A DNA stretch of 64,000 bases from Sulfuritalea sp. (GCA_016716965.1 JADJUP010000056.1:1-64000); one strand, 5' to 3'. Positions 42,067-51,147 are shown, counted from the stretch's first letter. Translations and numbers: made by a program. The notes: generated by a model not told the origin, from the letters alone.

Positions 42067-42372
42067 TCAGCCCTCGTCTTGCCCCCAATAACCGGCTTCA
42101 CGCTGATGACGGATCGCAAGAATCAGGACGGCATCCTGATCTTCTTCAAAGCTGTACAGGGCTATATAGCCTGTACGTCCTCGAGAGATCACCAACTCCC
42201 GCAAGCCATGCTCGATCGGTCGGCCGATCAGCGGATGACGAATCAGCAACCCGACTGCTTCTTCGATCAATCCAACCGTCTCGACTGCCGCAACGGGATC
42301 TGTCTCGACCAGAAAGTCGGTGAGCCTTTCGAGATCGGCGAGTGCATGGCCGGAATAGGCTAGACGCGCCAA
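42067..42372 (-). CDS. parE: ParE/RelE-superfamily toxin of second TA module
   Basis: The 101-residue protein starts at TTG inside the end of the antitoxin gene. It shows the ParE pattern: LAYSGHALADLERLTDFLVETDPVAAVETVGLIEEAVGLLIRHPLIGRPIEHGLRELVISRGRTGYIALYSFEEDQDAVLILAIRHQREAGY. GYxALY...DxVxILAIRHQREAGY is diagnostic of this toxin family, which inhibits gyrase or cleaves mRNA. The antitoxin comes first in the operon. This module is independent of that at 8160. Confidence 0.87.
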   Translation of the reverse strand: MARLAYSGHALADLERLTDFLVETDPVAAVETVGLIEEAVGLLIRHPLIGRPIEHGLRELVISRGRTGYIALYSFEEDQDAVLILAIRHQREAGYWGQDEG

Positions 42373-42644
42373 GATTTGGCTTTCGGCTTTGCCGTCTTGT
42401 TGCCGGACAGGCGCGCCTTCAGATAGGCGTGAACCTCCTTGGCGTCGTAGCCCTTCCCGGTGGCCACCATTTGCTCCCGCGCTGTCTGCGCGTCGCTTAT
42501 GAAGCTGGCTCGCTGCTCTGCCGCGGTCGTTGCCTGGTCGATTGCGTGGATCATGAATGCATGCGGCGACACGCCTTGCTGTTCGGCGGCGGAAATTGCC
42601 CGTCGCTTGAGTTCATCGGGCAGCTTCAGTGAAGTGGTAGACAT
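42360..42644 (-). CDS. RHH antitoxin of second TA module
   Basis: The 94-residue protein opens MSTTSLKLPDELKRRAISAAEQQGVSPHAFMIHAIDQATTAAEQRASF, a CopG/ParD ribbon-helix-helix, followed by an alpha-helical toxin-binding tail and a lysine-rich end. GGGAG precedes the ATG by eight bases. The toxin gene overlaps the end by 13 bases. Confidence 0.87.
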   Translation of the reverse strand: MSTTSLKLPDELKRRAISAAEQQGVSPHAFMIHAIDQATTAAEQRASFISDAQTAREQMVATGKGYDAKEVHAYLKARLSGNKTAKPKAKSWRV

Positions 42645-42802
42645 TGCTCGCTCCCGGTTGCCTTGAGGTGACACCATGGTAGCACCGCGATTCCGATAGC
42701 TGCAAATGGTGGCGATTGCCAGCGCCGCCAAGCGCATGAACCGGGCGGTTGCAGAAGCACGGCGCGGCTGTTCCCGAGGGACAGCACCCGCGTGCAAACA
42801 GA
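42645..42802. other. Intergenic region between TA module and lysR
   Basis: About 160 bases containing the antitoxin promoter. Nothing else is recognised. Confidence 0.3.
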
Positions 42803-43765
42803 CTATCGCGCCTTGCTGCGCGCGCTCCCGGCTGGCGGCGATGGCATCGGCACTGCCGCCGCGAGGATCAGCTCCCGCAGCAGGCGCAGCACGTGTTTGC
42901 TCAATGGCGTCGCCGGCTTGTGCGCGGAGACGGCGAGGCACAGGGTGCTGGTCAGGCTGGGCTCGACCAGTTTGCGCAGCACGAAGGCTTCGGGCTGGCC
43001 CGAGGCGACCAGCGCGGTGGGCGTGAGGATGGCGTGGCCGTGGCCGCCGCGCACCAGTTCCAGGATGGACTGCACGCTGGAGATTTCCAGCGCGACATTG
43101 AGCTTGTGGCCGCTCAGCGCGGCCTGGGTTTCGAGCAGCTTGCGGATGGCATGGCTGCGTTCTGGCAGGATCAGCGGCAGGCGTGCGAGTTCGGCCAGCG
43201 TTACCGTGTCGCCGCCGCCGACTTTCTTCTTCGCTGCGCTTGTGCCCTTGCCGGCCGGGCTGACGACGCCGAGCGGTTCGTCCAGCACCGGCGTGACTTC
43301 GATGGCCGCCTGCGATTCCGGGTTGTGCAGCAGGCCGACGTCGACGCGGCCGGTGGCGATCCATTCCGCGAGGTGGGCGGACAGGCCTTCGACGATGGCC
43401 AGGCGCGCCTTGGGCAGGCTGCGCCGGAAGCCGTCGACCAGCGGTGGCGTCAGCAGCCGGCCCATGCTCGGCGGCAGGCCGATGACGATGCGCCCGGCGG
43501 GTTCGTCGCGCGCCGATTCGATGTCCTCGGTGGCGCGCGCCACCAGTTGCAGGATGCCGACGCTGTGGTCGAACAGGCGCTGGCCGACGTCGGTCAGCAC
43601 CACGCCGCGGCCGGTGCGCGTCAGCAGGTTTGCGTGGAGGTCGGTTTCGAGCAGGCGCACCTGGCGCGACAGCGCCGGCTGGGCGATGTTGAGGATCATC
43701 GCCGCCTTGCTGAAACTGCCCAGCTCGGCGACGCGCACGAAGTATTCGAGTTGCTTGAGGTTCAT
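42803..43765 (-). CDS. LysR-family transcriptional regulator
   Basis: The start MNLKQLEYFVRVAELGSFSKAAMILNIAQPALSRQVRLLETDL is chosen over an upstream extension because it opens the LysR helix-turn-helix. The effector domain (about 90-300) has GRIVIGLPPSMGRLLTPPLVDGFRRSLP and HAIRKLLETQAAL. It resembles the Cbl/NAC-like subgroup. A linker, KGTSAAKKKVGGGDTVT, is an insertion around residue 190 and is encoded by a copy of the interspersed motif. No target gene is obvious; the next genes are in the same direction, so it may control a distant locus. Confidence 0.83.
   Translation of the reverse strand: MNLKQLEYFVRVAELGSFSKAAMILNIAQPALSRQVRLLETDLHANLLTRTGRGVVLTDVGQRLFDHSVGILQLVARATEDIESARDEPAGRIVIGLPPSMGRLLTPPLVDGFRRSLPKARLAIVEGLSAHLAEWIATGRVDVGLLHNPESQAAIEVTPVLDEPLGVVSPAGKGTSAAKKKVGGGDTVTLAELARLPLILPERSHAIRKLLETQAALSGHKLNVALEISSVQSILELVRGGHGHAILTPTALVASGQPEAFVLRKLVEPSLTSTLCLAVSAHKPATPLSKHVLRLLRELILAAAVPMPSPPAGSARSKAR
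43204..43225 (+). repeat. Interspersed motif copy 4
   Basis: CCGTGTCGCCGCCGCCGACT plus TT, one base off the consensus. It lies in the lysR gene and codes KVGGGDT in a surface insertion absent from typical LysR proteins. Confidence 0.55.
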
Positions 43766-43846
43766 GGTGCTACCGCAGGCAGGACCGCAAGGGCCGACGC
43801 GTCCGATTCTAAGGCCATGGCCGGATGCCCGGCGCGCGTCCATCGC

Positions 43847-43869
43847 CGTGTCGCCGGCGCCGACTTTTC
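43847..43869 (+). repeat. Interspersed motif copy 5
   Basis: Exact match to GTGTCGCCGGCGCCGACTTT with flanking CC and T. It lies between genes, upstream of lysR, in the same orientation as the other copies in this half of the window. Confidence 0.6.
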
Positions 43870-43906
43870 AAAGCGGCATCGCCGATGGTACCGGCAAGCG
43901 CGGTAT

Positions 43907-44500
43907 CTATTGCCCGGGTTTGGCGGCGAGTCGGCGTCGCAGCAGGCGGCCGATGACATGCAGTACCAGTGCGCCAATGAACGCGTAGAACATGGCGCTG
44001 AACATGTAGCCGAAATAGAACATGCGCGACGACACCGGTGCGATGCTGTTGCCGGTCGCCCGGTAGCGGCTCCAGATCGTGTTGTCGCCGTCATCGTAGG
44101 CTTCGACCAGTTCGATCAATTGCTCGCGGCCGGAATCTTCCAGTACCCGGTATTCGAACTTCGAGCCCGACTCGTGCATGGAACCGCTGGCGGCGGACAT
44201 GCGGAACGACAGCGGGGCCGGCGCGGGCCGGGCGCCACCCTGCGCCAGATAGGGCTGGATCTCGTCCCAGTGCAGGACGCGGAAGGATGCACCCTTCTCG
44301 CCGGGCTCCGCGACGACCCTGAACAGCCGGTGAACCTTGTCGCCCTTGCTCACGTCCCTCGCATCCGCCGCGGCGACGATCTGGTTGCCGACGAAGCTGC
44401 CGGTCGTGCAGCTCACCGGGAAGAACCAGACCGATCCAAGGATGGCCGCAAGCAGCTTCAATCCTCGTGCCGGGCGCTGCGGCGTCGATGCGTCGTCCAT
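43907..44500 (-). CDS. Membrane protein of unknown function
   Basis: The 197-residue protein has a hydrophobic N-terminal helix (LKLLAAILGSVWFFPVSCTTG) and a C-terminal one (FYFGYMFSAMFYAFIGALVLHVIG) around a soluble domain of about 120 residues, so about 18-30 and 163-186 are membrane-embedded. The soluble part has KVHRLFRVVAEPGEKGASFRVLHWDEI and FEYRVLEDSGREQLIELVEAYDDGDNTIWSRYRATG, which resembles the pattern of a DUF3592-like loop, but I cannot confirm it. It may be co-transcribed with lysR. Confidence 0.6.
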   Translation of the reverse strand: MDDASTPQRPARGLKLLAAILGSVWFFPVSCTTGSFVGNQIVAAADARDVSKGDKVHRLFRVVAEPGEKGASFRVLHWDEIQPYLAQGGARPAPAPLSFRMSAASGSMHESGSKFEYRVLEDSGREQLIELVEAYDDGDNTIWSRYRATGNSIAPVSSRMFYFGYMFSAMFYAFIGALVLHVIGRLLRRRLAAKPGQ

Positions 44501-44555
44501 TGCTGGCCTCCTGCGGATTCATGGAACATGCCATGCGACTTTACTGCATCGGGCG

Positions 44556-44577
44556 CCGTGTGGTGGGCGCCGACTTT
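44556..44577 (+). repeat. Interspersed motif copy 6 (diverged)
   Basis: CCGTGTGGTGGGCGCCGACT then TT: the right 13 bases match exactly, the middle differs. Intergenic, upstream of the membrane protein gene. Confidence 0.45.
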
Positions 44578-44718
44578 CAATTTCATGGCCCGGCAGGGAT
44601 CGAATGTACCAGAACGAAATTGATACCGCATTCAATCCGGATGATGCCGGATCGGCAGCAGCAACAAGGCATGCCTCCTGAGCCTGCGCTGCCGCGACCG
44701 GAACCCCACCATCCAGTC

Positions 44719-45843
44719 CTATCGATCGGAGCTGCCGGTTCGCTCCGACGCCAGGCGCCCCGACGTCTCCGTCGTGGCGCCGTTCGCGGCGGCCAGCAGC
44801 CGCGCCAGCGCGCCGTGGCGCGCAGCCTTGTCGAGCGCCGCCAGTTCGCGCACGCGCCGGTAGAAGCGTTGCAGGTCGTGGTGCTCCTGTTGCAGCAGCG
44901 CCTCGAAGGCCGGCACCAGTTCTCCGTAGAGCGCGAACGACACGAGCGTGGCGTTGTTGAAGTCCGTGCCAAGCAGCTTGTCGTAGCCGGCGTAACCGCC
45001 CCAACCCGCCTTCAGCGCGGCGTAGTCGCCGCGCAGGGCGGCCAGCAGGTCGGCCTTGGCCCGGCGCTGCAGGTCGGCCGCGCGCGGTGTTTCATACAGC
45101 GCGCGAAATTGCTCGCGGTAGTCGCGCAGCAACCCTGCCAGGGCGGCCTTGCGCGCTCGCTGCGCATCGAAGCTTGCGCGCTGTCCGCCCGCCAGGTGGG
45201 CGGACGTCCAGCGCCGCAGGCCTTCGTTTTCGACGGCGGTGGCGAAGGATTCGTTGAAGACCGTATCGTCCCTGACGAAGACCAGTTGGTGGGCCAGTTC
45301 GTGAAACACCGTGCGCGCCACCTCCAGCGTACCCGGTCGCAGGAAGGTGTTGAGCACCGGATCGTCGAACCAGCCGAGCGTGGAGTAGGCGGGCACGCCA
45401 CCGACGAAGGTGTCGTAGCCTTCCTCGCGCAATTCCGCGGCGAGGCGCTCGGCGTCCTCGCGGGCATAGTAGCCGCGGTAGTTCACGCAGCCCACCATCA
45501 GCATGCACCACGACTTGGGCTGCAGCGAGAATTCCGGCGCGGCGAACACGTTCCACAGCACGAAGGGGCGCCCGAGGTCGGCGTAGCGGCGATAGCTGCC
45601 GTTGTCCGGCAGGCCCAGTTCGCGCGTGGCGAATTCGCGGATCGCCAGCGCCTCGCGCAATTGCGCGTGCAGCGCCGGGTCGCCGGCCGGATCGCGAACG
45701 ATCTCGTCGATCGGCCGTGCCGCGCCCATGACCTCGAAGTGGCCGCCCACCGCCTGTGCGTAGTAGGCGAGGTTGCCGCAGCCGGCCAGCGACATTGCCA
45801 GCGCGGCGGCCAGCAGCAGCGGCCGCAAGCGGCCGTCAGGCAT
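44719..45843 (-). CDS. Lipoprotein aminopeptidase (PF10023-like)
   Basis: A lipoprotein signal (LLAAALAMSLAGCGNLAYY, Cys near residue 22) precedes the conserved NLAYYAQAVGGHFEVMGAARPIDE and a zinc HEXXH motif, TVFHELAHQLVFVRDDTVFNESFATAVENEG, with the second Glu (NESFA) as third ligand. The C-terminal helical part (YDKLLGTDFNNATLVSFALYGELVPAFEALL) is typical of predicted aminopeptidases of this family. The start overlaps the preceding hydrolase gene. Substrate unknown; located in the outer membrane or its periplasmic face. Confidence 0.82.
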   Translation of the reverse strand: MPDGRLRPLLLAAALAMSLAGCGNLAYYAQAVGGHFEVMGAARPIDEIVRDPAGDPALHAQLREALAIREFATRELGLPDNGSYRRYADLGRPFVLWNVFAAPEFSLQPKSWCMLMVGCVNYRGYYAREDAERLAAELREEGYDTFVGGVPAYSTLGWFDDPVLNTFLRPGTLEVARTVFHELAHQLVFVRDDTVFNESFATAVENEGLRRWTSAHLAGGQRASFDAQRARKAALAGLLRDYREQFRALYETPRAADLQRRAKADLLAALRGDYAALKAGWGGYAGYDKLLGTDFNNATLVSFALYGELVPAFEALLQQEHHDLQRFYRRVRELAALDKAARHGALARLLAAANGATTETSGRLASERTGSSDR

Positions 45844-46501
45844 GCTCGCCATGCAGGAAGCGTCCGCTGGCCAGGAAGGCGCCGATCTGCGCGGCACAGC
45901 GCGGCGAGGCGAGCATTTCCGAGTGTGCCACCGGCAGCACGATGTGATCCGCGGCGCCGGGCAGGCGCGTCTCGGCCACCGTGACGACTCCGTCATTGGG
46001 ACGCGGCAGGCCGGGCACCACGCGACCCAGCCCGACGCTGCGGGTGCCGGCCAGCACCCCGACTTCCACGGTGCCATGTGGTGCGGCGGTAGCGCCGGGG
46101 CCGCGCGCCATCCACTCGCCGATCGAGCGCCCGAGCAAGGCCGGCATCCCGGCGACCCGCGCCAGGCGCCGCGCGCAGTGGCTGTCGAGGCAGGGTGTGC
46201 CGAGCAGGACCACCCGGCGCAGGCGCGCATCGGCACCCTGCCGCAGCATGTCGAGGATGACCAGGCCGCCGAGGCTGTGGCCCACCAGGTGGATGTCGGT
46301 GGCCTCGGTCCCGGCGACGAAGCGCGCAAGCGCCTGCGCATTCTGCGACAGCGAGGCACGCACGCTGGGGTAGCCGAAGCGCAGCGTCGGGTAGCCGCGG
46401 TGCCGCAACCAGCGGTCATGCGGCACGAGCACCAGCGGCGGCGTCCACAGGCCGTGCACCAGGATCACGGTCGCCCGGTTCGCGGGCAGTGATTGCCTCA
46501 T
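45836..46501 (-). CDS. Alpha/beta hydrolase (esterase/lipase-like)
   Basis: The 221-residue protein opens with VILVHGLWTPPLVLVPHDRWL (oxyanion HGL), has the nucleophile elbow GHSLGG (residues about 94-99) and a C-terminal His in VLPVAHSEML. An Asp in PNDGVVTV is the probable third member of the triad. No signal peptide. It overlaps the aminopeptidase gene and is followed upstream by a wax-ester synthase gene, so it might act on lipids. Confidence 0.82.
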   Translation of the reverse strand: MRQSLPANRATVILVHGLWTPPLVLVPHDRWLRHRGYPTLRFGYPSVRASLSQNAQALARFVAGTEATDIHLVGHSLGGLVILDMLRQGADARLRRVVLLGTPCLDSHCARRLARVAGMPALLGRSIGEWMARGPGATAAPHGTVEVGVLAGTRSVGLGRVVPGLPRPNDGVVTVAETRLPGAADHIVLPVAHSEMLASPRCAAQIGAFLASGRFLHGEHA

Positions 46502-46653
46502 GGTGCCGGGTCGAACTTGCGCAGCGCGTGAAATGAATCGTGGGGCATGTTGCCTTCGTCAGTGTTCCGTGCAATGAAACCCATCGGCGGAATGTGCCAG
46601 CATAGCCCACGCCCGTGAGGCAGGGCCGGAGGGGCGGGCCGGGAGCGATGGCG

Positions 46654-48192
46654 TCAGGCGGGCGGCGCCTTCCTGCGCGCCGGCCTGGCCGGGGTCGTCT
46701 GCGGCGTCGCTGCCTTTTTGGCTTTCTTGCGGTCGCCGACTGTTGCGGCGGCGACCGGCACCGGCTTGCGCGGCGACTTGCGCACCGGCTTCGGCGGCGG
46801 CATGACGGCGGCTTCGAGTTCCTCCAGCGCTTCCGTGGCATAGACGGCGAGGCGCTGCATGCTGGGCAGCGAGGAATGGCAGCCGGTAAAGCCGAAGTTC
46901 ATCGCCCCGGCGTAGCTCTCGCAGGTGATGTTGAGGGCCTGGCCGTGGGTCACGATCGATGCCGGATAGATGGCGACCAGTTCGGCGCCGCGGAAGTAAA
47001 GCGGCTGGTCGGGGCCGGGCACGTTGGATATGGTGATGTTGAACATCGGCCGCGTGCGCCCGCCGATGCCGGTGAGCAGCGTCAGGATGGTCGGCGCCAT
47101 GAGCAGCACCGTGTATTGCAGCATCGCCTGCTTGGGCAGGCTTTGCACGTGCTCCTTGGCGTGGCGTACGGATTCGCGGATCGCCGCGAGGCGCTCCCGC
47201 GCGTCGGCGATGTCGGTGCCCAGCGTGGCGATGATGAAGGTGATCGCATTGCCGCCGTGGTTGTCGTCGGCCGGCCTCACCGAGACAGGTATGCCGGTGG
47301 TCAGCGATTTCGCGGGAAGGTCGCCGCGCTCTTCCAGGAAGCGTCGCAGCGCACCGCCGCAGATCCCCAGCACGACGTCGTTGAGGGTGCATTCCGCCGC
47401 CCTGGCGAGGTCACGCAGGCGCTCCATCGGAAACTGCTGGGTGGCGAAGCGGCGCTTCTCGCGCACGCGGCCGTTGAGCACCGACTGCGGGGAGGTGAAG
47501 GGAACCACCATGCCTTCGCCGCTGCCCAGGCCCTTGAGCATCCTGCCGAAGGCGACCACCAGTTGCGGCACCGTCCTGGCCTGTCCGCGCAGGGCATCGA
47601 CCGCCATCGCGGCGGCATTGGCCACGGTGGGCAGCGGATTGTCGTCGCGCGCACGTGTCTGGCGCGGCAGGCCCGAAGCCCAGAACGGCGGCAGCTTGCG
47701 GCTCTTTTCCCGATCGGGCGACATCGCCCGCTGCAGCAGCTTCATGCCGCTGACGCCGTCGATCAGCGAATGGTGCATCTTGATGAAGAGCGCGAAGCGG
47801 TCGCCTTCCAGGCCTTCGATGATGGTGCATTCCCAGGGCGGGCGACTCAGGTCCAGCGGCGTGCTCTGCAGGCGGCCGACCAGCTCGCCGAGTTCGCGTT
47901 CGCCACCCGGCCAGGGCAGCGCTGCATGCCGTACGTGGTATTCGAGGTCGATGGCGTCGTCCTCGATCCAGACCGGCATCGGGTTCTTGTTGAAGGCGTA
48001 TTTCAGGCGCCGGTTCCAGGGTGCGGTGAATTCGCGATGGTCGCGAAACTCGATCATCAACTGGCGCATGTAATCCTTGGGCGCGCCCTCCGGCAGGCGG
48101 AACTGCAGCAGTCCGCCGACATGGTTGGGCGTGGCGCGCGATTCGGTGAACAGCCAGGCGGAATCCAGCGGATTGAGGCGAACGGAAGTCAT
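46654..48192 (-). CDS. WS/DGAT family acyltransferase (wax ester synthase/diacylglycerol acyltransferase)
   Basis: The ATG for MTSVRLNPLDSAWLFTESRATPNHVGGLLQF is chosen; the longer ORF start lacks a ribosome site. The catalytic HHSLIDG (HHxxxDG) is at about residues 130-136, and the PLDLSRPPWECTIIEGL block and NISNVPGPDQPLYFRG are family hallmarks. The C-terminal 40 residues are basic and Pro/Ala-rich, probably disordered. It makes wax esters or triacylglycerols from acyl-CoA, fitting carbon storage and the acyl-CoA dehydrogenase gene upstream. Confidence 0.9.
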   Translation of the reverse strand: MTSVRLNPLDSAWLFTESRATPNHVGGLLQFRLPEGAPKDYMRQLMIEFRDHREFTAPWNRRLKYAFNKNPMPVWIEDDAIDLEYHVRHAALPWPGGERELGELVGRLQSTPLDLSRPPWECTIIEGLEGDRFALFIKMHHSLIDGVSGMKLLQRAMSPDREKSRKLPPFWASGLPRQTRARDDNPLPTVANAAAMAVDALRGQARTVPQLVVAFGRMLKGLGSGEGMVVPFTSPQSVLNGRVREKRRFATQQFPMERLRDLARAAECTLNDVVLGICGGALRRFLEERGDLPAKSLTTGIPVSVRPADDNHGGNAITFIIATLGTDIADARERLAAIRESVRHAKEHVQSLPKQAMLQYTVLLMAPTILTLLTGIGGRTRPMFNITISNVPGPDQPLYFRGAELVAIYPASIVTHGQALNITCESYAGAMNFGFTGCHSSLPSMQRLAVYATEALEELEAAVMPPPKPVRKSPRKPVPVAAATVGDRKKAKKAATPQTTPARPARRKAPPA

Positions 48193-48284
48193 GGCGGCAG
48201 TCCTCGGCAAGTCCGGAGAAAGCGCACCATAGCCGATTTCTCAATGCAAGGCAGGATGGAGCGCGCGATCTCCCCTGCTGCCGC

Positions 48285-50072
48285 CTAGCCCAGCGCGAAT
48301 TCGCTGGCGGACACCGTGTCGCCAGCGCCGACTATTGCGGCGGCCAGCGCCGGGGCCTGCACGCCGAGGGCGTGGGCGTGGAACTGCGCGAGTTCGACCA
48401 GTCCGCGCAGGTAGTCGGGGGCATGGCGTTCCGCGCTGCCGGGATTTGTCGCGGCGAGCGCGACGCGCGCCAGTTGCCAGCCGCCACAGACGGTGCCCAG
48501 CAGGTGCAGGAAGGGTACGGCGCCGGCCAGCACGGCGGCCATGTGTTCCTTGCCGTTGGCGAGGATCCAGTCGAGCGCACGTTCCAGCGCGGCGATGTCT
48601 TCTTCGAGGCGCACGGCCAGCGGGCGCAGGCTTTCCGTGGCGGCGAGTGCGGCGCCCACGCCGCGCATTTCGACGATCAGTTCGCGCAGGGTGGCGCCGT
48701 TCTCGCGCAGCACCTTGCGCCCGATCAGGTCGTTGGCCTGGATGCCGGTGGTGCCTTCGTAGATGGTGATGATGCGCGCATCGCGGTAGTGCTGGGCGAT
48801 GCCGGTCTCCTCGACGAAGCCCATGCCGCCATGCACCTGGATCGCGTCGTAACAAATCTGCTGGCACAGCTCGGTGCTCCAGCCCTTGACCACCGGCATC
48901 AGCAGGTCGACGTAGCGCTTCGCCTTGTCGGCGGCGGCCTTGTCGGGCGAATGGCGGGCGAGGTCGAACCAGCCCGCCGCCGTGTAGGCCAGCGCGCGCG
49001 CGGCCATGATGCGGGCGCGCATGGTGAGCAGCATGCGCTTGACGTCGGGGTGATTGATGATCGGGATGCCGACCGCGCCGCTGACCGCGTCGCGGCCCTG
49101 TACGCGCTCCCGGGCGAAGGCCAGCGCCTGCTGGTAGGCGCGCTCGCCGATGCCGATGCCCTGCACGCCGACGCCGAAGCGCGCCTCGTTCATCATGATG
49201 AACATGTATTCGAGGCCGCGGTTGGGCTGGCCGACGATCCAGCCCGCAGCTCCGCCGTTGTCGCCGAAGCTCATGGCGCAGGTCGGGCTGCCGTGGATGC
49301 CGAGCTTGTGCTCGAGGCCGACGCAGCGCACGTCGTTCTGCGCGCCGAGGCTGCCGTCGGCGTTCACCAGGAACTTGGGCACCAGGAACATCGAGATGCC
49401 CTTCACGCCCGGTGGCGCATCGGGCAGGCGCGCCAGCACCAGGTGCACGATGTTGGGCGTGATCTCGTGGTCGCCGTAGGAAATGAAGATCTTCTGCCCG
49501 CTCAGGCGGTAGCTGCCGTCGGCCTGCGGTTCGGCGCGGGTGCGGATCGCGGCGAGGTCGGAGCCGGCCTGCGGCTCGGTCAGGTTCATGGTGCCGCCCC
49601 ACTCGCCCGTCACCAGCTTTTCGAGGTAGGTGGCTTTCAGCTCGTCGCTGGCGGCGAGCAGGATGGCCTCGGATTCTCCGGTGTTGAGCTGGGGCAGCAT
49701 GGTGAATGCCGTGTTCGCCGAGAACCACATCTCCCACACCGGCGTCGCCACGCACTTGGGCAGGCCCTGGCCGCCGAAGTCGGGCGAGAGCCCGAGGCCG
49801 ACCCAGCCGCCCTCGGCAAAGGCCTTGTAGGCTTCGCGCCAGCCGGCGGGAGTAATGACCTTGCCATTGTCGAGGCGGCAGCTTTCGCGGTCGCCGACGG
49901 CGTTGAGCGGTGCCAGCACGCCGGCGGCGAACTTGCCCGCTTCTTCCAGCACGGCGTCGACCGTATCGGGGGTGGCGTCGCCGCAGCCGGGAAGCTGGGC
50001 GATGGCGGCGAGGCCCGTGACTTCCTGCAACAGGAAGCGCATGTCGGCGAGCGGGGCGGTGTAACTAGTCAT
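48285..50072 (-). CDS. Acyl-CoA dehydrogenase (long, FadE/3-methylmercaptopropionyl-type)
   Basis: At 595 residues it belongs to the C-terminally extended acyl-CoA dehydrogenases. WVGLGLSPDFGGQGLP (flavin region), GTMNLTEPQAGSDLAAIRTRAEPQADGSYRLSGQKIFIS, and the catalytic-region QVHGGMGFVEETGIAQHYRDARIITIYEGTTGIQANDLIGRKV are present. The start MTSYTAPLADMRFLLQEV matches family members such as MMPA-CoA dehydrogenase-like FadE proteins. It probably oxidises a CoA thioester in lipid or aromatic-acid degradation. Its last residues (VGAGDTVSAS) include a copy of the interspersed motif. Confidence 0.9.
   Translation of the reverse strand: MTSYTAPLADMRFLLQEVTGLAAIAQLPGCGDATPDTVDAVLEEAGKFAAGVLAPLNAVGDRESCRLDNGKVITPAGWREAYKAFAEGGWVGLGLSPDFGGQGLPKCVATPVWEMWFSANTAFTMLPQLNTGESEAILLAASDELKATYLEKLVTGEWGGTMNLTEPQAGSDLAAIRTRAEPQADGSYRLSGQKIFISYGDHEITPNIVHLVLARLPDAPPGVKGISMFLVPKFLVNADGSLGAQNDVRCVGLEHKLGIHGSPTCAMSFGDNGGAAGWIVGQPNRGLEYMFIMMNEARFGVGVQGIGIGERAYQQALAFARERVQGRDAVSGAVGIPIINHPDVKRMLLTMRARIMAARALAYTAAGWFDLARHSPDKAAADKAKRYVDLLMPVVKGWSTELCQQICYDAIQVHGGMGFVEETGIAQHYRDARIITIYEGTTGIQANDLIGRKVLRENGATLRELIVEMRGVGAALAATESLRPLAVRLEEDIAALERALDWILANGKEHMAAVLAGAVPFLHLLGTVCGGWQLARVALAATNPGSAERHAPDYLRGLVELAQFHAHALGVQAPALAAAIVGAGDTVSASEFALG
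48314..48335 (+). repeat. Interspersed motif copy 7
   Basis: CCGTGTCGCCAGCGCCGACT then AT. It lies just before the stop of the acyl-CoA dehydrogenase gene and encodes VGAGDT. Confidence 0.55.
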
Positions 50073-50235
50073 AAAAATTCCAATTCAATCCGCAGATGGC
50101 GCAGATTTCGCAGATTGGACAACGCAGCGGCCAATTCCGACGGCTTACCCGGCAGGTGGCGCGACTTGGCAAAACGACGTATTGCTCCATCTGCGTCAAT
50201 CGGCGAAATCTGCGGATCAGAATCTTCTTGCGGGC
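50073..50235. other. Gap between acyl-CoA dehydrogenase and thioesterase genes
   Basis: About 160 bases; no gene. Similar short phrases (AATCTGCG, CGCAGATTTCGCAGATT) repeat within it and could form a hairpin. Confidence 0.3.
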
Positions 50236-50655
50236 TCATTGCCATTGCACCAGCAAGGATTCGGGAATCGCCACGGCCTTGATGCGCTTCGGGTTGGCCG
50301 GGTCCTCGATGGCGAAGATGCGCTTTTCCTCGCCTTCCACCAGCACCGTGTCGCCGCGGCGGATGACGTGCTTGAGGACGAAGGCCTTGCCGCTGATTTC
50401 GGCCACCGTGGTATCGACCTCGATCGGTTCGGGGTAGGTGGCGGAGCTGACGAATCTGGCCGAGGCGCCGACCAGCGGCGCGCCGATGATGCCCCAGTCC
50501 GCCTTGGTCTGGCGCCAGCTTTCGATGCCGCAGGCATTGAAGAAGTGCAGGGCGGCGATGTCCATCCACTTGAAGAAGTTGGGATAGAAGACGATCTGGG
50601 CGGGATCGCAATCGCCGAATTCGATGCGGAAGCTCGAGGTGTGGCTGCGGGGCAT
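50236..50655 (-). CDS. 4HBT-family acyl-CoA thioesterase 1
   Basis: A hotdog-fold thioesterase of 139 residues: RIEFGDCDPAQIVFYPNFFKWMDIAALHFFNACG is the 4-hydroxybenzoyl-CoA thioesterase motif with the catalytic Asp (GDCDPA). It is 21 bases from a second, related thioesterase gene and faces the same direction. It would release an aromatic or aliphatic acid from CoA. Position beside CoA ligase and crotonase genes suggests an aromatic substrate. Confidence 0.86.
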   Translation of the reverse strand: MPRSHTSSFRIEFGDCDPAQIVFYPNFFKWMDIAALHFFNACGIESWRQTKADWGIIGAPLVGASARFVSSATYPEPIEVDTTVAEISGKAFVLKHVIRRGDTVLVEGEEKRIFAIEDPANPKRIKAVAIPESLLVQWQ

Positions 50656-50676
50656 GGTCTGGTTACCGGTGGGACG

Positions 50677-51096
50677 CTACTCGCAGAGCGCGCGGATTTC
50701 GGGCGGGATGGGCACGGCCTTGATGCGTGTCGGCTGCGCCGGGTCCATGATGGCGAAGACGCGGATGTCCTCGCCTTCGGCCAGGATCGTGTCGCCGCGG
50801 CGCGCGACGTGGCGCATGACGAAGCTCTTGGTGCGCCATTCCTGCACCCAGCTTTCGATCACCACGTCCTCGCCATAGGTCGCCGAATTGACGAAGGTCG
50901 CCGTGGCCTTGACCAGCGGCGTGCCGATGATGCCGCCCTTCTGCGCGGTGTCGCGCCAGGGCGGCACGCCGCAGGCGACGAAGAACTCGAAGCCGCTGGT
51001 GTCGAACCACTTGAAGTAGTTGGCGAAGAAGACGATCTGCGCCGGATCGCAGTCGGCGAAGGCGATGCGGTGCTTGTAGAAGGTGCTGCGCGGCAT
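50677..51096 (-). CDS. 4HBT-family acyl-CoA thioesterase 2
   Basis: The chosen start gives MPRSTFYKHRIAFADCDPAQIVFFANYFKWFDTSGFEFFVACG, again with the (F/A)DCDPAQIVF motif. The upstream extension of the ORF would be translated from G-rich DNA and is rejected. It is closely similar in layout to the previous thioesterase, so a duplication is likely, with possible division of labour on two intermediates of the pathway. Confidence 0.86.
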   Translation of the reverse strand: MPRSTFYKHRIAFADCDPAQIVFFANYFKWFDTSGFEFFVACGVPPWRDTAQKGGIIGTPLVKATATFVNSATYGEDVVIESWVQEWRTKSFVMRHVARRGDTILAEGEDIRVFAIMDPAQPTRIKAVPIPPEIRALCE

Positions 51097-51147
51097 GGTT
51101 TGGCAGATTGACGTAATGAAACAGCAGGACGGGCGGGGGTGGAAACG

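Noticed and set aside
42749..45984. Long plus-strand ORFs over lysR and aminopeptidase genes
   Set aside because: Arginine/glutamine-rich antisense frames without motifs.
48372..50282. 636-codon plus-strand ORF
   Set aside because: Shadow of the acyl-CoA dehydrogenase gene.
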